Part shown: piece by piece, positions 8,612 to 17,185 of the stretch
Position numbering within the stretch: position 1 is the stretch's first letter
Layout of the letters: each line of letters begins with the position of its first letter
Source: Chrysochromulina tobinii
Taxonomy: Eukaryota; Haptophyta; Prymnesiales; Chrysochromulinaceae
Reading direction: 5' to 3'
Assembly (NCBI GenBank): GCA_001275005.1
Contig: JWZX01001935.1
Coordinates: 1 to 26,782, forward strand
DNA length: 26,782 nt
Notes under the pieces: generated by a model
Databases searched by the model: none
Seen by the model: only the letters and a program-made list of their open reading frames with translations
Told to the model about the DNA's origin: nothing
Made by a program: the position numbers and the translations under genes

Positions 8612-9817
8612 CTACATTTCCTTCTTGAGCTTCTCAACCTTGCTCATCCCATAGGGGTCGGCCTTGTGCAGCTCCGCCATGATCTCCTCGAGCGACTTCT
8701 CCTCCCGCTTGACCTGGCTCATGTCCGCCTCGGGATGTCCCTTGAGGAGGCGCGGCCATAATGGCAAGTCCTTCTGAGCCTTCTGAAGCGTCATGTGCAG
8801 CTCGCGCCCCTCGCCGTCGTCGGCGTCCTTGAGCTCCCACAGGCACTCCTCGGGCACGATCGCGCCGTGCAGCTCGCCCTCGAGCAGCGCCGGAGCCCCT
8901 TTCCTCGCGGGCAGCCACGCGACCGTGAGCGAGGACGGCCTGAAGCTCACCTCGAGCTGGCGTGCCTTGGTGAGTGCGGGCAGCCCAAAGAGAGTGACGG
9001 TGATGGTCTCATCCTTGAGGGACTGCAGCCAGCGGTAGCCCTCCCCCACGCCGCCCGCGCCACCGTGCAGCAGAACCGGTGACTGCTTCGTCGTGAAGCA
9101 CAGCACACTCCAAGGACTACTCCCCTTCGAGTTCGTGGCTCGCACGCGCGCCTCGTAGCTGATGCCGGCAGAGAGCGGCTTGAGGCACACCTCCTTGTGC
9201 TCGTGCTTCTGGAGCAGGGGGATCCAGCCCTCCTCCGCTTTCGAGTCCGCGGCGGCGACGCTGCCGTCGCCGCTGCTGCTGCCGCCGCCGTGCGTCGCCT
9301 CCTCGCCCACTGTCACCGGGCGGATCTGTACCTCATACCAGTGCGTGCTGAAATCGGACGTCGACGAGTGGTGCCATTTGATTGTCGCCGAATCTGAGGT
9401 GCGTTTCGACGTGCCGAGATCCGAGAGCCCCGCGGGCAACACGTCCATCGCGTCGCCGTAGCACCATCGGCTGAAGCGCACGAGGGCACGCTTGCCGCGG
9501 GCTGCCGCCCAGAAGATGGGACCCTGCTCCGACAACCGCTTCATCCAGCGCAGCTGCTTCATGATGTCGGACGTCAGCCCAAGCAGGTGGCCCACGTAGC
9601 CCAGCAGCAGCAAGAAGGGCACGAGGAACTGTGGCTTCTTTATGAGCATGATGATCAGGAACGGAAGCAAGCCGACCAATGAAAAGAGGAAGGCGCGAAC
9701 AACGCTTTTGCGCTTGGGCAGCACGTTGGAGTAGACGGCCGACCAGAGGCTTCGGGCGCTCATCGCGATCGAATGGATCGCACGCTCGTGGAGCGGGCGC
9801 AACTGCCCCGGCGGCAT
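8612..9817 (-). CDS. Membrane protein with FN3 domain and C-terminal NudC-like CS domain
   Basis: The 401-residue protein has three parts. Near residues 38-82 there are two hydrophobic helices (AFLFSLVGLLPFLIIMLI and FLVPFLLLLGYVGHLLGL). A fibronectin type III-like domain follows at about 128-250, with an ATIKW strand, WYEVQIRPV, and the end motif YEARVRATNSKGSSPWS. At about 258-345 lies a CS (p23/NudC-type) domain: YRWLQSLKDETITVTL, LTVAW, LEGELHGAIVPEECLWEL, LHMTLQKAQKDLPLWPRLL. The C-terminal charged helix also resembles the NudC tail. CS domains of this type are HSP90 co-chaperone-like client-binding folds. The inference is a membrane-anchored co-chaperone, facing the cytosol with its C-terminus. 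The start could be 9817 or the internal Met19 near 9763. The gene is divergently arranged with Dicer, with about 210 bp between start codons. Confidence 0.7.
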   Translation of the reverse strand: MPPGQLRPLHERAIHSIAMSARSLWSAVYSNVLPKRKSVVRAFLFSLVGLLPFLIIMLIKKPQFLVPFLLLLGYVGHLLGLTSDIMKQLRWMKRLSEQGPIFWAAARGKRALVRFSRWCYGDAMDVLPAGLSDLGTSKRTSDSATIKWHHSSTSDFSTHWYEVQIRPVTVGEEATHGGGSSSGDGSVAAADSKAEEGWIPLLQKHEHKEVCLKPLSAGISYEARVRATNSKGSSPWSVLCFTTKQSPVLLHGGAGGVGEGYRWLQSLKDETITVTLFGLPALTKARQLEVSFRPSSLTVAWLPARKGAPALLEGELHGAIVPEECLWELKDADDGEGRELHMTLQKAQKDLPLWPRLLKGHPEADMSQVKREEKSLEEIMAELHKADPYGMSKVEKLKKEM

Positions 9818-10030
9818 TTAGGGCTGGGCGGGCGGGCGGGAGGTGCTCGCCGAGGGCGGGCGGCGGCGCCGCACAGTCGGGCAGCGAGGGAGTCGTCGGC
9901 ACGAAGGCCGTGAACCCTTTTTTTTCTCACAACTCTTGCCCTCCCCTGGCTTCCCTCTCGGTCCCTCCAGGGTGCTAGGCGCGATCTTCGACACACGCCG
10001 GTGTCTCGTGACTCGACATCACTCACGAGG
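9818..10030. promoter_or_regulatory. Short bidirectional promoter region between the FN3-CS gene and Dicer
   Basis: Only about 213 bp separate the two divergent start codons. The interval contains a run of eight T (near 9919-9926) and a CT-rich stretch with CTCCCC, CCTCTCGG and CCCTCCAG (about 9935-9970). No clear TATA box is visible in either direction. Shared control of both genes is inferred only from spacing. Confidence 0.5.
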
Positions 10031-13000
10031 ATGCTATACCCGCTGCGCGACTACCAGAAAGAGGCCGTCGCTGAAGCTGAGCGGCGCAACATCATCTGCG
10101 TGCTGCCGACCAATTCCGGCAAGACCGTCATCGCTGCGGCACTCATTGAGAAGATGCTGGACAAGGAGAATGCCGAGGGCGGCCTTGCGCGCAAGATGTT
10201 ATTTGTCGTGACGACACGGGAGCTCGCAAAACAGCAGGCGCGGGTTCTCCTGGAGCAGATCCCGCGGTTGAGGTATCTTGACGATGAGCATGCAGCAAGA
10301 GACAGCCCGCGACTGGGCATGCTGATCGGAGGAGACTGGGACTTGACAGCGGGGACGCGACCGTCAGCCTTCTTCCAGCGGGCGCAGGTGTGCGTGGTCA
10401 TCGCGGCCAAGCTCGAGGACGCGCTTGTGCACGGCTACCTGCAGATGAAGGACGTTGCGCTGCTCGTCATGGATGAAGCTCACCATACAAACGGCGCCTC
10501 GTTCTACTCCACAATCATGCGCTACTTTTACGAGCCGTGCGAGCCCCGCCCACGCGTGCTCGCGCTGACGGCGTCGCCGGTGGGGGATTCGGTCGCGAAG
10601 GCGCCGTCTGAGTGCGATTTCGAGTCGAAGCTCAAGGAACTCGAGCGCCTACTGCATGCTGCTGCCTGGACGCGGGTCATCGATCGAGAGCACTGCCCAC
10701 ATGCTGAACCGATAGTTCTGGTGCACGAGCCGTCGAAAGGCAGCAACTGGGAAACGGAGAGCAAGGAGAGCTTTGGTTACCGTGCCATCCTCGATGCCAA
10801 GCCGACGCTCGAGGACGCGACGGCTAGAGGCCTCCTCAGCCTTGAAGACGCCACCGAACTGCGCGACGCGTGGGACCGGTGCCTGAACCGCGCCGTCGAG
10901 GTGAGCGAGCCTTTGGGTGCGTGGGCGCTCGACTGGTGCGCCCGCATGCTCGAAAAAGACTTGAGCCGGGGCGCGAGGCGCCTTTCTTGGTACGACAAGG
11001 CGACGGATGAGGAGGACGATCAGAAAAGGTCCGTCGGCGGCACGGACGCGCATGCGCACCTGTTGAGTGAGGCCCGGGCGAGGCTCACGCAGCAGCTGAG
11101 CACGCGTGCAAAGGCACCGCCTGAGGCCGCGGTGGGTGGCCGGCTCGATGCGTTACTCAAGCATCTCCGCACGCGCGATCCGCGCAAGTGCATCGTCTTC
11201 GTGCAGCAGCGCGTGAGCTGCCCCTTGCTCGTCGACGCGGTCAAGGCGCTGCTCGGCGAGACTGCGGATTGGAACGATAACATCGATTGGATTTGCCGCC
11301 CCGGGAGTGTGGGCATCAGCCCGAGCGGCCCCGGCTCGAGCACGTACTCTGAGAGTCAGCTCGAACGGGCATTCTCCGCCTTTCGTGCCGATCGGATACG
11401 ACTGCTCGTGTCTACCTCTATCCTGGAGGAGGGCATCGACGTGCCCGAGTGCGATGCCGTGGTCGACTTTGATGTCGTTACGAGCACGCGCCAGGGGCAG
11501 CAGCGCAAGGGGCGCGCTCGCGCCCAAAACGCCTCGTACGCAGTCCTGGGTTCCTCCGACACCGCCCTTGAGAAACGTCAGCAGAATGAGCACGTGCGAC
11601 TCATGCAAGAGATGACTGTTGCAGTGATCGCGCCGTGCGAGCAGCGGCCGGATCGGCCGGATCCGCCGGATCTGCCGAGCCCCGAGCAGGCGCGTGCTAA
11701 CATCGAGCCCAAGAGCATTCGCACGTACCACCCCGACGGCCGCCCATGCGCACTGCTTCCAATCGAGCGCTGCAAGAAACTGCTCGACGACGTGTATTGC
11801 ATCACGAAATTTGCCGTGCAGCCTGGCGATTCTGTTTTCGAGCTGGACTTGACTCACGATGGCACGCACTTCACAGCCAAACACAAGAAGGCGAATAACT
11901 TCAACGTCGAGTCGACCGCCGACGGTCACACCTGCAAGCTCCACTTGCCGGGAGTGAGAATGTGCAGCGCTGATATTGGCAACATCCTCCCAATTACGCT
12001 GCCTTGGACGAAGGGATCTTCGGTGGTGAAAAAGCAAGACGCGATCGATCACGCGGCACTTGAAGGCGTGAACTACCTCTTAAAGATCGGAGTCCTCGAT
12101 ATGCACCTCCAGGTCAGCGCCGCCGCGGCCTCCTTGCTATCTCTCGCTGTTATCACGTGCATGTGATAACAGCGCACGTGACGCCATTGCTTGCGTTGTA
12201 GCTGCTCACTTGCTGTATGCGTGACCTCGGGCGCAGGTCGTCGGGCGCGCAGCGGCTCTGCAGCAGCTGCGCGAGAAGGCGGGTGTAGGCAAGCGGCGCA
12301 GCAGCACGCGTGCCAACAAGTACGCGCTCCATGTGAAGGAGGCGTGCGTGCGAGAGCTACCTGCTCTCTTCCGAACGTTGCCCTCTGCCGATGTGGCCGG
12401 CAACATGTCCGTGTGGTGCCATCCGCTGACCATCGGAGACGCCCCAACGGGCCTGGCGCTCCTATTCAGCAGCGCATGCCCTGTGCGTGAGCTGCCCGTT
12501 GGCCCAGACAAGCAGCGGCGTCACTGCGTGCTTGAGGACGGCTTTCGGATGACTTTGAGCGCGGCGCAGGCACAGCTTGTCGCGCGATGGCTGGTCGGAT
12601 CCCTTGACCTCACGCAAGCGGGCAATGCGGGCGAGCCGCTGCACGCCTCATTCAATGCGCCACAGCAGCTACTTGTATGGCATCATATTGCCGGCACTTT
12701 TACTCCTAACCCTGCTGCTGAGGTGCCCGCGAAGCGCGAGATCGCCGTGCTCGACTCGTCCCCTTACATTAGTGACTGGCGGAACCATCGGCGCGCGTCG
12801 CCCGACGAGCCCCGCGATGCTGCCGTGGACAAGCTTGCGGAAATCATCACCTCAATTGTGCAAAAGCTGAAGGAAAAGCTGAGCGCCACCTCGGCTGACA
12901 CATCCGCATCTGACGAGGCCATCATCGTGACCGTCGATCTCGACCGCACGCTGTGGAAAGGCGAGTGCCTTGACTGGCCAGTGGGCAGCTTCAAGCGGCA

Positions 13001-16000
13001 TTCCGATACGGCTGTCTTTGATGAGCGGGGCCATCGCTTCCTCGAGCTCCACGCGGAAGTGCCTCTCGTGTTTGCGGCACTCAAGAAGGTGAGAAGCGCC
13101 TCTTGTCCCCCTCTCGAACCCCAAAGCGCCCTTTGTCGCCATCGCCCTCCTAAGAGCTCCGAACGCGCCCTGACGCACTGCGCTCTCGTCCTCGAACTCG
13201 TTGCGAGCAGGCCCGCGTGCGTGTCACAGTCGCCTCGGCCTCCATCGCCGCGGACTCCGCGGACGAGTTGCTCAAGTGCTTCGGCTTGCGCGAGTACGTC
13301 AAAGCCATGGAGATGGGCGACGACGCGAACAAGCGCGAGAGCAGGAAGGTGGTGCACCTGCAGGGCCTCTCCAAGGGGCTAGGAGTGCCTGTCGACCGAT
13401 TCGTCCTCTTCGACGATGCCGAGGCCAACGTGAACAAGGTGCGTGAAGTGCTGGGTCCGTCGGATGCGGAGACCGGCTGCTCGGCCGTGTGCGTCGACCC
13501 GGCCGAGGGGCTGACGGCTGAGACGCTGTTGCGTGGTCTCGAGCACCGGTTAACTGAGCTTAGCCTGCGGGCAAGGTTTGCTGCGGAGAGGGCCCACGCG
13601 ATGCAGCGGGGAAACGCTGGCAAGGAGCCTCTACGCAAGGTGAAGCAGAGCCATGCGGAGACGCTTGCTCAAGGGCAGGCCGCTCTCGATGACCACGTCC
13701 GTGTCGCCTCAAAGCTCGAGAAGCTTGCCGTTGAGCCGGGATGGTGGCTTGCGGCGCCCCTCAATCCTGCTTGCAGCGAACCGCATGCAGCCGTCGAACT
13801 CGACTGGGATTTGATGGAGCACGCGGAGCGGCTCTTTGCAACGTGCGAGTGGCCAACACTCGCCGACGCGGAGTGCGACCGCCTCGTGAGGGCGAATGCA
13901 ACAGTCGTCGACGGCAAACTTGCGGCTGGAAGTATTGGTCTGTGCGCGCTTGCCACGTACGCGACAGAGCGTAACCGACACTACGAACTGCTGCTGCACG
14001 TGAGCGCAGAGGTCGAAGGCGATGTCATGACAATCTCGGGGGACAAGCGCAGCCGTCGAGCCCATGTCGGAGCGACGGCGGCAAACCGCTTCGTGCGAGC
14101 TGACGGCTCGTTCCGTACGCAGGAGACGGAGCGCGCGGTCGGCTACCGACCACGCCACGTGCAGCTTCTGCCCATGCGCTCGTCGCACTGCGACGCGCTG
14201 CGTGTGCTCAAGCGACTCCTCTGGCGTCTAGAGCACCTCGTACGCCTCACCGAGCCTGACGTGGTCGCACATTTCGGTGCACTCGCCATGGCGCCTGTGC
14301 TGCCCCTCGAGCGCCTCTCGGCGGCGCTCACCCATCCGGGGCGCGAGTGCCGAGGCGGTGCGCGTGGGCAGCAGCAGCCTACCGCCGGCGCCGCTCGACC
14401 GTTACGTGCACGATGAGCGCGGCTGCTGCCAGTGGGAGGAGCTCGAATGGCTCGGCGACGCGATGCTGCGCTTCTTTGCGGTGGTGTGGGTGCTCGTCGA
14501 TGAGGACCTCAAGAAGCAGTTCGAGAAGCCTCATGCACCCCCATGCTCCGTCCGAGGCCTCTCGCCTGCCAAGGAGGCCATCGAGAGCAATCAGCAGCTC
14601 CACCGGCGGGCGAAGGAGCTCGGGCTGCCGGTGCTCTCGCTGTGCGCGCCTTTCGTGAACAGCTCGACGTTGCCGCAGCTACGTAAGCAGTCATGTTCGA
14701 TCAAGGACCAGGCGGATCCGATGGAGGCGCTTCTCGGCACGGCCGCCCTTGCCGCGATCGCTGAGGCGCCGAAGGAGCCCGAACTACCCGTCGCCATCGC
14801 CGCGGCCTTTGGCTTCTTTCATTCCGCCGTGCTCTCCACGCAGCAGAAGCAGAGCCTTTCGATGCAGCCACTCGACACGGCGGCGAAGTTGATGGCCAAG
14901 CTCGTGACGCAGTTTGAGGGCTGTTGGAAAGATGTCAAAAACGATGAGGGCGCCACCACTCTGAGCGCAGCCCTCGTCGCGCAGAGCGGGCCGATCCCAT
15001 TCGAGTCCGTACTCGGCATGCTGCATGCGTGCAGCCTTTGCCGCAGCGGCACCGTCTTTGAGCGCGCCGAGTTCTTAGGTGATGCCTTCCTGCAGATCGC
15101 CGTCTCGCTCGAGCTCGCACTCCGCTTCCCCGGGCGCAAAAATGGCGAGGTGAGCGAGATGCGCTCGGCGCTTGTCAACAACCTTCACCTCGGGCGGCTG
15201 CTCATTCGCCGCTTTGGTGTGCCGTTGACCCATCGCTTCGTGGAGACGCGCGGTAGCGGTGTTTCGAGTAAGCAACTCAGGGCTATCCGCACGTTCATCG
15301 CAGCGACATCAAGCTCAAGCGAGACGGCGCTCGACATTGTCCAGGCGATCCACGCCGCATCCCAGGCGGAGGAAGACGGCGACAAGCAGGTGCTCGCCTC
15401 GAATGGCCTCGTCGAGGAGGACGGGCCGGAGGACGAGCCAAGCGGTGAGCCGCAGTACCACAGCAAGCGTGGCGAGGACTACCGCAAGCCGCTCGGGGAT
15501 CAGTACGAGGCGATCGTCGGCCTCGTCCTCTGCGCTTACAAAGGCGATTGTGAGGCCACGTGGCGCTGCTTCGTCGACGACTTCTTCCCGCCCCCTAGCC
15601 CAAGCTCCAGCGCGCCGGAGCTGGCTGACATGGAAGCGACTGAGCAGGCAGTGGACGAGGATGACAACCGCAAGCTCGACGCGGCGCTACGTGGCTTGAG
15701 GAAGACCAGGTTCGTTTCTGCTTTTCGCCGGCTGCAACCAGAGGTGCCGCCGTTAGCTGCGGCGAGGCCGATGGCCGCAGAGTCACCGCCGGTGCAGCCG
15801 ATGGAGGAGTCACCGCCTGTGCTGCCGATGGAGGGAGCAGCGACGACGAGTGATGATCTCGTCCTCGAACCGGACGGCGATCCCTCGCAAGCTCATGCAC
15901 AGAGCGCGCCGAGAGTGGGCGCCTCTCCTCCAGCGGCTGTGCTCGGAGGCGAGGTATGTGACGAGCCGATGGCGCAAGCAGCTGCTCCGCTTGCGTCGAC

Positions 16001-16748
16001 AGTAGATGTTGCGGCGGCCTTCTTGCCTTCTACTGCGGCGGCTCAACAATATTCCAATCCCATCGGCATGTTTAACGAGCGGCTTCAGAAGGAGCAAATC
16101 TCGCGAGACGCGTTCCTGCGAGTTGAATTCTCCAAGTGCGCGCCGTTTCGCGCCGACCTGTTCCACATCGAGAGCAAGCAGCTGCTCGGCTCTGCGGCAG
16201 GACACTCGAAGAAGAAGGATGCCGAGAAGGCGGCGTTCACGGACATACTCAACTGCTGGCACCAACGGGGTGTCCCTCAGCTTCTCGAGCAGGCGCGTCA
16301 AGGAGGGATACAGCCAGCGCTGCAAGCGGGCGTGGGGAATGCGCCGCCACCGGCATCGCAGCCGTTGGCGCAGCAGCCGCAGCATGCACGCAGCAAGCGG
16401 GCGCTCGAGGCCGACATCTGCGATCTACACGCCTTCGCCTCCGGTCGCGCCTCGGATCGTCGCGCGCGCGCGCGCACGCAGTCGCCCGCAGTGGGGATGG
16501 ACGAGACTGCGCTCGACGCGCTGATCGACAAAGTGGAGTCGAGCGAAACGTTCAAACACAGAATTAAGAGGCTCGCCACTAAAGCTGGTCTGCCGCTGGA
16601 CGAGTTGGAGGATGTCGCTGAGAAGGCGCAGGAGATCTCTCGGCCGCCGGAGAAGGAGCACTCGGCAGGGCGGCTTTTTCACGATTGGCTACTTTACGAG
16701 TATAGGCTTACTACGGAGCCAAGTGGACTTGTGCAAGACCCCTTTTGA
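10031..16748 (+). CDS. Dicer ribonuclease with an embedded MDP-1-type HAD phosphatase domain
   Basis: Dicer cuts long double-stranded RNA into small RNAs. Proposed exons are 10031-12112, 12237-13088 and 13211-16748, about 2,156 residues, with a one-base frameshift in the G run at 14338-14341. Domains in order: DExH helicase (Walker A LPTNSGKT, Lys31; DEAH 148-151; ALTAS; QRKGRAR 491-497); DUF283 dimerisation region (about 563-710); platform-like segment (about 750-820, with GLALLFSS and the end VARWLVGSLDL); HAD phosphatase (about 920-1095); connector (WWLAAPLN and VELDWDLMEHAERL) and a noncanonical PAZ-position region; and the pre-RNase III helix (LLWRLEHLVRL). RNase IIIa follows (EELEWLGDA, Glu1390/Asp1394; ADPMEAL, Asp1480/Glu1483), then RNase IIIb (ERAEFLGDA, Glu1598/Asp1602; GDQYEA, Asp1741/Glu1744), then a dsRBD (about 1927-1995, with GHSKKKDAEKAAF). 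All catalytic residues are present. ATG 10031 is used because the helicase begins directly with LRDYQKEAV; an upstream in-frame GTG is not needed. Confidence 0.9.
12113..12236 (+). other. Dicer intron 1
   Basis: This 124-bp phase-0 intron has donor CAG|GTCAGC and acceptor GGGCGCAG|GTC. Splicing joins GVLDMHLQ to VVGRAAALQQLREK, continuing the DUF283 region. Unspliced, the frame meets a stop at 12164-12166. It contains a perfect 12-bp inverted repeat (see findings). Confidence 0.85.
12145..12174 (+). repeat. Perfect 12-bp hairpin inside Dicer intron 1
   Basis: CGCTGTTATCAC at 12145-12156 is the exact reverse complement of GTGATAACAGCG at 12163-12174, with the 6-nt loop GTGCAT between them. 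A G.U pair could extend the RNA stem inward, leaving a TGCA tetraloop. It lies about 30 nt after the donor site. Confidence 0.85.
12915..13560 (+). other. MDP-1-like HAD phosphatase domain encoded within Dicer
   Basis: The segment encodes a magnesium-dependent phosphatase-1-like fold at Dicer residues about 920-1095. Motif I is VDLDRTLW (nucleophile Asp928, acid/base Asp930), followed by a family-like strand and turn (VFDERGHRFLELHAEVP). Motif II is VTVASAS (Ser987 region), immediately after the exon 2/3 junction. The motif III Lys is Lys1024 in SRKVVHLQGL. Motif IV is FVLFDDAEANV (Asp1046, Asp1047), which matches the MDP-1 'FFDDE' element. MDP-1 proteins are small stand-alone Mg-dependent phosphatases reported to act on protein phosphotyrosine and on sugar phosphates. 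Intron 2 splits the domain in phase 0, and both flanks are in frame with Dicer, so fusion is supported at the gene-model level. Confidence 0.88.
13089..13210 (+). other. Dicer intron 2 (splits the HAD domain)
   Basis: This 122-bp phase-0 intron has donor AAG|GTGAGA and acceptor TTGCGAGCAG|GCC. It joins VPLVFAALKK to ARVRVTVASAS, which restores the MDP-1 order of helix, strand and motif II. Confidence 0.85.
14338..14341 (+). other. Single-base frameshift in a G run within the Dicer RNase IIIa domain
   Basis: The upstream frame reads LSAALTHPG, the start of RNase IIIa. It then runs into unrelated sequence and a stop at 14414-14416. The frame offset by one reads GASAEAVRVG and onward to EELEWLGDAM. 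Removing one G of the four at 14338-14341 joins them exactly at THPG. No convincing intron fits. This may be an assembly indel, an allelic pseudogenising change or ribosomal frameshifting. Confidence 0.75.
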
Positions 16749-16986
16749 GACGGGGGAGACCCAATCCTGCGAGCTGCTGCCCCCCACTCGAACTGTGCGA
16801 CGGTTGCAAACACGAAGGGGCTGGGCTGTATCGCATTTACTATTTTGCATCGCCCACTTGGGCGATCTCCTGAAGATGCACTTTGTGCGATACGCCCGTG
16901 CTCTGAATCGGCCAGAAAGTACTGCAGTAAAGTCAAAATTTTCTCTTCACAGTCTAGAGTCTTCTCACACGGTAGCGGGCTAGCCT

Positions 16987-17185
16987 GTGAGGGTCGAACA
17001 CCTCGCACACGTCACAGCCGCTTCATTCTCATGCTCGCGACATGCAACGTGTACCGCGCTCACAGACACGGTTCAGAGTCGCCATACCCCGGGTCAACCC
17101 CGGGTCTGAACCCGTGCAACCACCTCGCCTGGCAGGCGTGTGGACCGTGGCGGACACACAAACACAACACATACAATCACTTCGC
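16987..17185 (+). repeat. Left terminal inverted repeat
   Basis: This 199-bp arm begins GTGAGGGTCGAAC. It contains the ATG at 17031 that may start the element ORF. Confidence 0.85.

Noticed and set aside
10001-10030. Upstream GTG start for Dicer
   Set aside because: Nuclear eukaryotic genes rarely start at GTG. ATG 10031 leads directly into the helicase sequence.
14277-14350. An intron in place of the Dicer frameshift
   Set aside because: No GT-AG pair of usual length (65-124 bp) restores the frame while keeping the RNase IIIa start AALTHPG. A single extra G explains everything.
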